Assembly (NCBI RefSeq): GCF_022761015.1
Contig: NZ_JAKWJQ010000001.1
Span: 806,001 to 870,000, forward strand
Direction of reading: 5' to 3'
DNA from: Humibacter sp. RRB41
GTDB lineage: Bacteria; Actinomycetota; Actinomycetes; Actinomycetales; Microbacteriaceae
DNA length: 64,000 bases
Shown piece after piece: positions 30,301 to 37,019 of this stretch (position 1 is the first letter of the stretch; every line of letters starts with the position of its first letter). The translations under genes were made by a program, and so were the position numbers. The notes beneath the pieces were generated by a model that saw nothing but the letters and a program-made list of their open reading frames with translations, was not told the DNA's origin and made no database searches.

Positions 30301-31893
30301 CAGCGCCTGGTCTCTGCCATGATCGGGGCGCAGCAGTCGATCGGCATTCCGGCTCCCCGCAGGCCGTGGCTCGACGAGCTTGCGCCGGCGTACGACCTCA
30401 GCCTGCTCCGGCAGCGCACGGATGCCGAGCTGCTGCTCGGAGTCTCGGATGTCCCCGATCGCCAGCAACAGTCGTCGGTCTACTTTCAGCCGGACGTCGA
30501 CGGCAACATCGCCATCTACGGCACGGGTGGCTCGGGCAAATCGACCGTGTTGCGCGCACTGGCCTGTTCTGCGGCGATCACGCCGCGCGGCGGACCCGTG
30601 CAGGTCTACGCGCTCGACTTCGGCGCGGGCAGCCTGCGGATGCTCGACCAGCTGCCGCACGTTGGTGCCGTCATCAAGGGTGACGATGTGGAGCGCGTCG
30701 TACGCCTGTTCCGCACCCTGCGGGCCGAACTGGATGATCGCGCCCCGCGGTTCGCGGCCGCCAACGCGTCGAACATCACCGAGTATCGACAGCTCACCGG
30801 GCGAGGAGACGAGCCGCGCATCCTGTTGCTCCTCGACGGGTTTCCGAGCTTCCGCGAGGACTTCGAGGTCACCGCGAACCGTTCGCAGTGGTACGAGGTC
30901 TTCCGCGACGTGCTCACCGACGGCCGTCAATTGGGCATGCACGTGGCGTTCACCGCCGACCGCGCTGGTGCCGTGCCGAGTTCGGTCGGCTCCAGTGTTC
31001 AGCGCAGGGTCATTCTTCGCCTGGCCGATGACGGTTACAGCCTTCTGGATGCCCCGAGCGATGTCTTGTCGTCCTCATCGCCTCCCGGTCGCGCGATCGT
31101 CGACGGCTTGGAGACGCAGATCGCCGTGCTCGGCGGCACGTCGAGCGTTTCGGAGCAGTCGGCGACTGTGGGAAAGTTGGCGGAGGCGATGAAGCGGGCT
31201 GGCGTGAAGCAGGCGCCGCAGATCGGTGCCATGCCCACCGAGTACGCCCAGTCCACGCTTCCCGACAGGGCGGCGGAGTTTCCGGTGCTGGGCATCGGGG
31301 AAAGCGACCTGCAACCGGTCGGATTCGATCCGACCGGCACGATGGTTCTCGCCGGACCGCCGGCGAGCGGCAGAAGCACCGCGTTCCTGGCGGTCGCGCA
31401 ATCGCTGCATCGCTTCGATCCCGGATTCCAGCTGTACTACCTCGGGAATGCCCGGTCGCCGGCCGTGCGCACCTACCCATGGGCGGACACCGCCACCACG
31501 GTCGACGAGGTCGCCGGTATCGCGCGTGACCTGCTCGGAGCGGTCACCGATCAGGGCACGGTCGATCGCTTCGGGATCTTCATCGAGTCGATCGGAGACT
31601 TCCTGCAGTCGGCGGCGGATGCTCCGCTCGTCGAGTTGATCAAAGCGGTGCGCCGCAGCGACCACTTCCTGCTCGCCGAGGGCGAGACCAGTGGGTGGGG
31701 CTCGAGTTGGGGGCTCATGGCCGAGGTGAAGAACGGCCGTCGAGGCTTCCTGCTGCAGCCGGAGAGCATGGAGGGCGACCTGCTGCTCAAGACGCCGTTG
31801 CCGCGCTTCGCGCGCAGTGAGTTCCCGCCGGGACGCGGCATGTACATCGCGAAGGGAACGTTCGAGCGTGTGCAGATTCCTCTGCCGGACTAG
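27382..31893 (+). CDS. type VII secretion motor ATPase, FHA-FtsK/SpoIIIE type (EssC/EccC-like)
   Basis: This protein has 1503 residues. A ubiquitin- or FHA-like beta domain (about 1-95) is followed by an FHA domain (about 112-190; GRDPGCDIVLHDELVSKRHV), two membrane helices (about 250-290), a linker domain, and three ATPase modules. The first has Walker A GTTGAGKS (about 720-727) and Walker B VLVIDEF; the second GTGGSGKS (about 1047-1054); the third GPPASGRS (about 1325-1332) has Arg in place of the Walker Lys. VVDRWRQN before the first ATPase and the FHA/two-helix layout resemble Firmicutes EssC (about 1480 residues); mycobacterial EccC lacks FHA. It should drive export of the WXG100-type proteins encoded downstream. 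EccB, EccD, EccE and MycP are not in the window. Confidence 0.9.
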   Translation: MRLKLTLNRPSGVPADIVVTADAAASISEIAAAIARLDPANALAAPGKGQASTASSLTLHAALPGQTEWVLLPPDAPVGEAWIASGAVVQLADAGLHYQPKGLGDGVQVATLRVVNGPDAGSEFPITLGTTVLGRDPGCDIVLHDELVSKRHVRFEASDAVEAIDLGSANGIVVDGGIVPRLRITREETLLIGDSEVVVTVTDRHALAGAVPKAGPVFFNRSPKVEARYAGQEFGAPAVPAKKEPPPFPLLAMIAPLLMGGVMFAISGQATSLLFVLMSPLMMIGNAMTAKSRDKRRLKKSIAEFDDGLISLTSELQAERVTEHETRIKESPSTEDAMSHAVSRGPLLWTRRPEHWSFLNVRLGVGTMSSRNSIKTAGRGEILKDYQERLDEVVDTHKTIDDVPIIDNLFDSGALGIAGSPEQAIGSVNSIMVQLTALHSPAELAVAAIVSPNWSKQLEWLKWIPHTSSAQSPIETVHLADSTASGSNLLSALEGLIDVRLAANQSAQRRGAIQTDSAALERGAEVGKGSGTGGGTQSPIPAVVVLISDDAAVDRARLVQVAERAADAGVYPIWIAGDVTSLPAVCRTYLELGDEPGRGRVGFVRLGEHVEEVATESVDGAQALEFARRMAAVIDAGALVADSSDLPRSVSLVTLLGHDLVESSDAVVDRWRQNNSIHDRSGAAPTPRRAGSLRATIGSGGVDPMHLDLRAQGPHALVGGTTGAGKSEFLQAWVLGMAAEYSPDRVTFLFVDYKGGSAFADCVTLPHCVGLVTDLSPHLVRRALTSLRAELHHREHLLNRKKAKDLLELEKRGDPDSPPALVLVIDEFAALVGEVPEFVDGVVDIAQRGRSLGIHLIMATQRPAGVIKDNLRANTNLRVALRMADESDSDDVVGTKDAAHFDPGIPGRGVAKTGPGRLTLFQSGYGGGWTSREPERAGIEVAELRFGGEQRWEEPGGGDADVDLKRDPGPTDQQRLVSAMIGAQQSIGIPAPRRPWLDELAPAYDLSLLRQRTDAELLLGVSDVPDRQQQSSVYFQPDVDGNIAIYGTGGSGKSTVLRALACSAAITPRGGPVQVYALDFGAGSLRMLDQLPHVGAVIKGDDVERVVRLFRTLRAELDDRAPRFAAANASNITEYRQLTGRGDEPRILLLLDGFPSFREDFEVTANRSQWYEVFRDVLTDGRQLGMHVAFTADRAGAVPSSVGSSVQRRVILRLADDGYSLLDAPSDVLSSSSPPGRAIVDGLETQIAVLGGTSSVSEQSATVGKLAEAMKRAGVKQAPQIGAMPTEYAQSTLPDRAAEFPVLGIGESDLQPVGFDPTGTMVLAGPPASGRSTAFLAVAQSLHRFDPGFQLYYLGNARSPAVRTYPWADTATTVDEVAGIARDLLGAVTDQGTVDRFGIFIESIGDFLQSAADAPLVELIKAVRRSDHFLLAEGETSGWGSSWGLMAEVKNGRRGFLLQPESMEGDLLLKTPLPRFARSEFPPGRGMYIAKGTFERVQIPLPD

Positions 31894-31907
31894 CCGTTCG
31901 CATCCGC

Positions 31908-31952
31908 ATGGGGAGTGCTCCCCATCGCCTTGCGTGGATGGTCGTCGATACG
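31908..31952 (+). promoter_or_regulatory. promoter 1 of the secretion locus: 18-bp palindrome plus -10
   Basis: ATGGGGAGTGCTCCCCAT (31908-31925) is followed 21 nt later by GATACG (31947-31952), a -10-like element. The same pattern occurs at 35782-35826. The centre would lie near -42, where class II activators bind. It drives the 32011 gene and those after it. Confidence 0.7.
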
Positions 31953-32010
31953 ATTCCCATGCGCTGGAGATCCAGACTCCGGTGCAGCCGGAACAGAAAA
32001 AGGAGTTGAT

Positions 32011-32337
32011 GTGAGCGACCTGAAGATCACTGACGGCCTCCTCGACGAGTTGCAGTCCGGGCTGAAGTCGATCGTCGACCAGCTCCGCGATTCCACCAAG
32101 TTCTCCGATGACATCGGGAACCTCGTCGGGCATGACGGATTGTCGGGACACGTGCACGACTTCGCGAGCGACTGGTCCGTGCATCGCGGAAAGATGATCG
32201 ACGGAACGACGGGCATCCACGATCACGTGGCCGTGATCAACACCGGATTCGATCAGGCGGACAAGGACCTGTCCAAGGCGTTCGACGCCAAGCCGGCGGC
32301 GCACACTGAAGGGGCAGGGCATGAGCGGGCAGAGTGA
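32011..32337 (+). CDS. small helical T7SS-associated protein (WXG100-like)
   Basis: This protein has 108 residues, is mostly helical, and reads DLKITDGLLDELQSGLKSIVDQLRD...FASDWSVHRGKMIDG. The F-x3-W-x3-R pattern and length are typical of small proteins encoded beside actinobacterial type VII effectors, which pair with the effector or help it reach the motor. A true WXG is absent (WSV). GTG 32011 has AAAAGGAG 7 nt upstream. The gene overlaps the next by 17 nt, so the two products are probably made together. Confidence 0.75.
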   Translation: MSDLKITDGLLDELQSGLKSIVDQLRDSTKFSDDIGNLVGHDGLSGHVHDFASDWSVHRGKMIDGTTGIHDHVAVINTGFDQADKDLSKAFDAKPAAHTEGAGHERAE

Positions 32338-33886
32338 GCTGGCACCGCTTCCGGGCGACCCGGCCGCGCTGAAGACGAAGGCCGACGGGCTGTCGTCGGC
32401 GGCGGAGCAGATCCAGCAGGCCATCAACCACCTCCGCAAACTCTCCGACCACGACGAGACCGTCAGCCTGGCGATCGACTCCGTTCGCGGGAATGCCAGT
32501 GATGTCGCCGACAACATCACCAAGGCGCAGGTCCGATACGCGGGAACCGCCAAGGCGCTGCAGGACTACGCACCCAAGCTGGAGAGCGCTCAGCAGCGTG
32601 CCCTGAGGGCGATCACCGCATATAACGGTGCGCAGCAGCAGGTGGATTCGGCGCATTCGAGTCAGCAGCATCAGCAGGAGCAGTACCAGCACGATCAGGC
32701 GACTGCACCGGCACCGGCTCCCGGCGCTGACGCACCCAAGAGCTTCGCGGATACACCTGCCGGAACCCGTGCAAACCAGGCGGTCTCAGACGCGAACGAC
32801 GCCGTCTCGGCGGCGCTCAAGGAGTATCACGAGGCGATCGCCGAAGTCGACTCGGCAGCGCAGACCGCCATCTCCCAGATCAAGAAGGCCATCCACGACA
32901 GCGGGCTGAACGACGGGTTCTGGGACAAGCTCGGTCATGCGCTCTCGAGCGCTTGGAACGATGCGGTCGCGTGGGCGAAGAAGTATCTCGCGCCGGTTCT
33001 GGACGTCATCCAGAGAGTGGCGGCGGCGATTGCGGACATCGGCGGCTACCTGGCGATGGTGCTGAACATCCTTGCGGTCTTCATCCCGGTCCTGGCACCG
33101 ATCGCGGCGGCCGTGGACATCATCGTGCTTGCAGCTGCTGCTGTCTCGTTCCTCACGACTGCCGCGTTGGTCGGTTTGGGCGACCGCTCGCTGGGTGATC
33201 TCCTCAACACAGGGATCACCCTCGTGGCGTCGGCATTGCCGATCAAGGGTGACGCGGCCGCGCTCACCAAGGCCGGCAAGCTGACCGGGGTCGCTGAGAA
33301 GCTCACGACCGGCAAACTCGGCGAAGTGATCAACGTCGCCGACAAGCTGAACGGGCCTCTCGACAAGTTCGCCAAGTTCGTCGGCAAGGGCGGCGCTGCA
33401 CTCGGCGAGAAGGCCGGATCGAAGTATCTCGGAGCCCTCGGTTCGAGCAAGGCCGCCGACTATGCGGCGGCTGCTTTCCACGGCAGCCTCGAGCACGGAA
33501 CGTCATTGGATCGAGCCGGAGAGAATGCCATCGCGCAGTACCGTCACGGCATGACCGAGGGCATTCGCGAGGCTACCGGCGGTGCTGCCGAGAAGGCCAC
33601 AACGGCCGTGGTCAACACGACGATCACGACGTCGACCGTCAACGCGGGCGCCGCCGTCGACAACTTCTGGGATGGTCACGACATGCCGGGGCACGACTAC
33701 TTCCAGACGCACAGCGCCTTGGAGATCCAGCCCCTCATTCCGAACGTGCACATCGTCCCGAACTCCGACCCCTCGACGCTCGGTGGGTTGAACCCGCTCA
33801 ACATCTTGGATGCCGGCAGAGGAGTCACCGTGGATGCCTCGCACGCGATGGCGCACGCGGTGACCGGCACGGCTACGCTCGAATGA
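32321..33886 (+). CDS. putative type VII secreted protein with T7SS-signal-like N-terminus
   Basis: This protein has 521 residues. It begins LAPLPGDPAALKTKADGLSSAAEQIQ, like the N-terminal signal domain of actinobacterial T7SS polymorphic toxins, and forms a long coiled coil to about 110. A His/Gln/Pro-rich linker (about 110-150) and a further helix pair follow. The middle (about 240-290) is strongly hydrophobic, with two or more membrane-type helices, then a Lys/Gly/Ala-rich region and a C-terminal ~100 residues with DNFWDGHDMPGHDYFQTH. I recognise no toxin domain; the His- and Asp-rich segment is the best candidate for an active site. It may be an effector, or a structural surface protein. 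Confidence 0.7.
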   Translation: MSGQSELAPLPGDPAALKTKADGLSSAAEQIQQAINHLRKLSDHDETVSLAIDSVRGNASDVADNITKAQVRYAGTAKALQDYAPKLESAQQRALRAITAYNGAQQQVDSAHSSQQHQQEQYQHDQATAPAPAPGADAPKSFADTPAGTRANQAVSDANDAVSAALKEYHEAIAEVDSAAQTAISQIKKAIHDSGLNDGFWDKLGHALSSAWNDAVAWAKKYLAPVLDVIQRVAAAIADIGGYLAMVLNILAVFIPVLAPIAAAVDIIVLAAAAVSFLTTAALVGLGDRSLGDLLNTGITLVASALPIKGDAAALTKAGKLTGVAEKLTTGKLGEVINVADKLNGPLDKFAKFVGKGGAALGEKAGSKYLGALGSSKAADYAAAAFHGSLEHGTSLDRAGENAIAQYRHGMTEGIREATGGAAEKATTAVVNTTITTSTVNAGAAVDNFWDGHDMPGHDYFQTHSALEIQPLIPNVHIVPNSDPSTLGGLNPLNILDAGRGVTVDASHAMAHAVTGTATLE

Positions 33887-33902
33887 CGTCGAGAGGAGCG
33901 CA

Positions 33903-34493
33903 GTGGCGCTGCAATACACCTGCTTGATCCAGGCGCAATGGTTCGAGGTGCCCCGCCCGGGCGAAGAGATCACGCACCTCTCGCGAGAGCTGGACCGCCT
34001 TGTCGACGGACCGGATGCCAGGAAGACCCTCGAGCATGCGGCGGAGCGCCTGGCGCAGCAGGTCGCGAACGACAGGCATCCCGACCGTCACACGTGGGGT
34101 GGCATCGGAGACCGCTCCCTCGGCGACATCTCGGCCGTCATGACGATCGAGCCGGTCAAGGCCAGAGGCGTTGATCTCGACCAGTTCCTCACGGCGTGGA
34201 CGCAGGCCGATCCGGGAGACGGGTTCGACATCTGGTTGCGCAACTACGAGAAGAAAGAGCTTGCCGGTCGTCGGGCGGTATCGGGGCACGAGATCGTCCA
34301 GGGCCCCGAGGCGGAGAGCGGAGAACGGATGCTCACCGAAACGTACCGTGCAGCTGTCACAGCTCCCGGACTGGCGACGTTCATGCTGGTCACGATAACG
34401 ACCGACGATCTGTCGATCTTCGACGACATCGTGGGCTATGGCGACACCGTGGCAGAGACCTTCGAGTTCGCGACGGCTAAGGAAATGGCATGA
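33903..34493 (+). CDS. unrecognised protein of the secretion locus (paralogue A)
   Basis: This protein has 196 residues and is soluble in character. Strand-rich parts such as AVMTIEPVKARG and ATFMLVTITTDDLSIFDDIVGYGDTVAETFEF alternate with helices. The C-terminal pattern (Y-x-A/T-L-x-V ... V-x-L-x-T-x-(S/T)-T, then a helix) is shared with the next gene, and both have similar length, so they look like a tandem duplication. GTG 33903 follows GAGAGGAGCGCA. The position just after a putative effector would fit a chaperone or immunity role, but nothing in the sequence proves one. Confidence 0.65.
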   Translation: MALQYTCLIQAQWFEVPRPGEEITHLSRELDRLVDGPDARKTLEHAAERLAQQVANDRHPDRHTWGGIGDRSLGDISAVMTIEPVKARGVDLDQFLTAWTQADPGDGFDIWLRNYEKKELAGRRAVSGHEIVQGPEAESGERMLTETYRAAVTAPGLATFMLVTITTDDLSIFDDIVGYGDTVAETFEFATAKEMA

Positions 34494-35125
34494 GCGGGAC
34501 GACGAAGCATCCGGGAGTGCAGATCGTCCTTCCGGGAAGCTGGTGGAAGATCCCGGTCGGCGACGAGGATGCCGCGACGCGAGCGATCCACGCCCTCGCC
34601 AACAAGGTGACGAACCGCAAAGACGAATTCGCACGTCTCCGCGGCGACCTCAGGAAACAGTTGACCGAACTCGCCGACTCAGCGCGCGACGGTGGTGCAG
34701 ATCAGGTGTTCCTGGCGTTGGAGATCGTTCCCGGCACGACGCTGCCGATGTCGCTCGCCCTGTTCTGGCCGGATATCGACGTCCTGGGTTCGACCCCGTC
34801 CAAGCCCGAGTCCGTCATCGCCCTCGTGCGCGAAGCGCTCGAGGCGTTGCCCGATTCTGCCGAATACGGCGACAAGGAAGAGGCGACGCTCGGAGGCACC
34901 CAGACCTGGCGTCGGAGCAAGACCATCGAGCATCCCGCCGACGGCGACGTAGGGCCGTACGAGACGCTGATCGTCGACTACTGGGTGGCGGTCCCCGGCT
35001 CGCAACGGGTTGCGTTGCTGACCTTTTCGACCACGATTCCCGGCGAGCGGGAACTGCTGCTTCAGCTTTTCCAGGTTATGGTCGAGTCGATGCGATGGGA
35101 TGACGAGTCGGGCGAGTCCTTGTGA
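34490..35125 (+). CDS. unrecognised protein of the secretion locus (paralogue B)
   Basis: This protein has 211 residues with no membrane helix. It reads VQIVLPGSWWKIPVGDEDAATRAI at the start and YETLIVDYWVAVPGSQRVALLTFSTTIPGERELLLQLFQ near the end. The central FLALEIVPGTTLPMSLALF lines up with the corresponding strand of the preceding protein. The ATGA overlap with that gene and the 4-nt overlap with the next imply coupled translation. Function unknown; it may act in a pair with paralogue A. Confidence 0.65.
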   Translation: MSGTTKHPGVQIVLPGSWWKIPVGDEDAATRAIHALANKVTNRKDEFARLRGDLRKQLTELADSARDGGADQVFLALEIVPGTTLPMSLALFWPDIDVLGSTPSKPESVIALVREALEALPDSAEYGDKEEATLGGTQTWRRSKTIEHPADGDVGPYETLIVDYWVAVPGSQRVALLTFSTTIPGERELLLQLFQVMVESMRWDDESGESL

Positions 35126-35748
35126 CCGCGCCGAAGACGACGAAGCAGAAGAACCAGAAGAAGTCGGGCCCGGGGTACGTCGCCACCGTGGTGGCACTCG
35201 CGCTGGGCGCGATCTTCTTCGTCGGCGGACTGGTACCGCTGATCGGTCAGATCGTTCTCGCCACCCACTCGTCGAGCGCGTCGGCCGTCGTCGTCGGCTA
35301 CAGCACTCACCGGTCAGGCGGCAAGTACGGCTGCGGCGGTACTGCATACAATCCGACAGTCTCTTTCACGGATCAGCGGGGGACCAAGGTCACCGCCACC
35401 CTCAGTAACATGCTCATCTGCTCGCAGCCGTCGAAGGGCGCCACGATCAAAGTGGTGTACGACACGACGAATCCGACCAATGCCGAGTTTCCGTCTGCTT
35501 CCGACAATTGGGTGTGGCCGATCGTCGCGCTCGTACTGGGCGCACTGTTCATCGTTGCGGCGGCAGCGATGTTCCGGTCGACCCGTCGCACCCGAGCCGC
35601 GGTGGCACGGGGTGAGCCGATACCGGGGAGCAAGAACCAGGCCAAGAAGCGCGAGCAAGCGCGACAGCGAGATGTCGACCGTCGTGCTTCCGAGTATGTG
35701 CGCGGAATGACCGACCAGCAGAAGGACGGTCGGGGCGGAGGCCAGTAG
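35122..35748 (+). CDS. DUF3592 membrane protein
   Basis: This protein has 208 residues. Two membrane helices (about 18-46 and 131-153) flank an external domain of about 85 residues with SASAVVVGYSTH, two cysteines (YGCGG and MLICSQ, a possible disulfide) and KVVYDTTNPTNAEF. This is the DUF3592 pattern. The basic C-terminal tail (KNQAKKREQARQRDVDRR) lies inside. GTG 35122 overlaps the upstream stop. The role is unknown; its place in the operon suggests a part in the secretion apparatus or envelope. Confidence 0.78.
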   Translation: MTAPKTTKQKNQKKSGPGYVATVVALALGAIFFVGGLVPLIGQIVLATHSSSASAVVVGYSTHRSGGKYGCGGTAYNPTVSFTDQRGTKVTATLSNMLICSQPSKGATIKVVYDTTNPTNAEFPSASDNWVWPIVALVLGALFIVAAAAMFRSTRRTRAAVARGEPIPGSKNQAKKREQARQRDVDRRASEYVRGMTDQQKDGRGGGQ

Positions 35749-35781
35749 CGGCTACGCGTCCAAGGGTCTGCGGACGGCAGC

Positions 35782-35826
35782 ATGGGGAGTACTCCCCATT
35801 TCACCCCACTATGCGGCTGCGATACC
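35782..35826 (+). promoter_or_regulatory. promoter 2 of the secretion locus: 18-bp palindrome plus -10
   Basis: ATGGGGAGTACTCCCCAT (35782-35799), then 21 nt, then GATACC (35821-35826). Palindrome and spacing are the same as at 31908-31952 while the 21 nt between differ. Transcription would begin near 35833, about 47 nt before the WXG100-like gene. Confidence 0.75.
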
Positions 35827-35879
35827 GTCGAGGTACGAGGCCGGCAGCAGAGGTTGGCCGTAAGACCAAGGAGAATCTC

Positions 35880-36179
35880 ATGGCGAACATGAATGTCACA
35901 TACGGCGACATGACGAGCGCGGCCGGCCGGCTGAACAGCGGCAAGGAAGACCTCGTCTCGAAACTCAACGAGCTGCAGACCCTGGTGAACCAGCTGGTCA
36001 CCGACGGCTTCGTCACAGACTCGGCCTCTGGCGCGTTCCACGACTCGTACACGCAGTTCACCACCGGTGCGACCAACGCGGTCAACGGCCTCGACGGAAT
36101 GTCGCAGTTCCTTACCAAGGCGGCCGACACGCTGCAGCAGACCGACTCGTCACTGGCATCCAGCGTCGGCGGCCACTAG
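35880..36179 (+). CDS. WXG100-family (EsxA-like) protein lacking the WXG motif
   Basis: This protein has 99 residues. It forms a helical hairpin: helix 1 MTSAAGRLNSGKEDLVSKLNELQTLVNQL, a turn DGFVTDSASGAF, and helix 2 from there to SSLASSV. Length, Ala/Gln/Ser-rich helices and the G-x-x-x-x-A/S-x-x-F turn are those of ESAT-6-like secreted proteins. Trp of WXG is replaced by Phe (GFVTD). AAGGAG lies 6-8 nt upstream of ATG 35880. It has its own promoter of the shared type and a strong terminator after it, so it is probably the most highly made component. Confidence 0.83.
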   Translation: MANMNVTYGDMTSAAGRLNSGKEDLVSKLNELQTLVNQLVTDGFVTDSASGAFHDSYTQFTTGATNAVNGLDGMSQFLTKAADTLQQTDSSLASSVGGH

Positions 36180-36217
36180 CAGCCTGGTCGGCGCTCGGGG
36201 GAGTGGCCGACCGAATC

Positions 36218-36261
36218 GAGAGGGCCGTGGTGCGCAGGGGGATCCGCACCACGGCCCTCTC
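36218..36261 (+). terminator. strong hairpin terminator after the WXG100-like gene
   Basis: A perfect 17-bp stem (36218-36234 with 36245-36261, starting GAGAGGGCCGTGG) and a 10-nt loop lie 39 nt after the stop. Confidence 0.8.
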
Positions 36262-36338
36262 GCATGCCTGTGCGCCGTCGTCGCGACGGCGTGAGCCGGT
36301 ATCGTTGCCCTCCGCGAACCCGCATCGAAAGGAAGCGC

Positions 36339-37007
36339 GTGGACTACTCCGTGAACCCCTGGTGGGTCTACGCGATCGCGGTCGTCGGCGTGTTCGCCGT
36401 CGTCATCGGCTTGCCGATTCTGGGGATAGTCTCCAGTTCGCGGCGCTCTCGGCGCCAGTCGGTCTCCATCGAGAACGGCAACGTCTACATCGTCGACTCG
36501 GCATTCGGCGGTCGGAAAGTCGTAGCCGCCGAGAGCATCGGAACGGTCGTGTATCTGCCGGAGCGGGAGGCCGACACTGTGGTCGCGCCGATCACCTCGG
36601 TGCCGCTGGCCACGTCCAGTGAGGACTACCGCAAGGCGCAGGCCAGAAGCTTCGGCAACGGCGCGAACATGTTCGAGTACGGCGGACTGATTCTTCTCGA
36701 CACACGAGGGCGCATGGTCGGACACGTCGCGTACGAGGTGGGGTCCCACGCACCCCTCGCCACGGTGTGGAAGCAGATCCCTGCGCAGAACCACGTACAG
36801 GCGCCGTTGAAGAAGTCCGGCACCGGGTACTCGCGCAAGGCGTTCAAGCAGGCGTTCCCGCGGGCCCTTCGCTTCGGTCAGATGTGGGGCTCGACGCGCT
36901 GGACCTGGACCATCGTGGGATTCGTCGTCATCGGCATCCCGGTGCTCGGATTCATCACGCTCTTCGTCTGGGCCTTCGTCGACACGTGGATCTCCTTCTA
37001 TGGGTAG
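36339..37007 (+). CDS. two-helix membrane protein, function unknown
   Basis: This protein has 222 residues. One helix lies at about 8-29 and another at about 190-218; the ~150 residues between include a beta-rich segment (SVSIENGNVYIVDSAFGGRKVVAAESIGTVVYLP) and LILLDTRGRMVGHVAYEVG. Both ends of the domain are on the same side, probably the cytoplasm. GTG 36339 is chosen for AAAGGAAG about 5 nt upstream; the longer frame from 36264 would run through the terminator. It is likely cotranscribed with the DUF3592 gene 12 nt downstream. Confidence 0.68.
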   Translation: MDYSVNPWWVYAIAVVGVFAVVIGLPILGIVSSSRRSRRQSVSIENGNVYIVDSAFGGRKVVAAESIGTVVYLPEREADTVVAPITSVPLATSSEDYRKAQARSFGNGANMFEYGGLILLDTRGRMVGHVAYEVGSHAPLATVWKQIPAQNHVQAPLKKSGTGYSRKAFKQAFPRALRFGQMWGSTRWTWTIVGFVVIGIPVLGFITLFVWAFVDTWISFYG

Positions 37008-37019
37008 TGTGCGAGAGCG

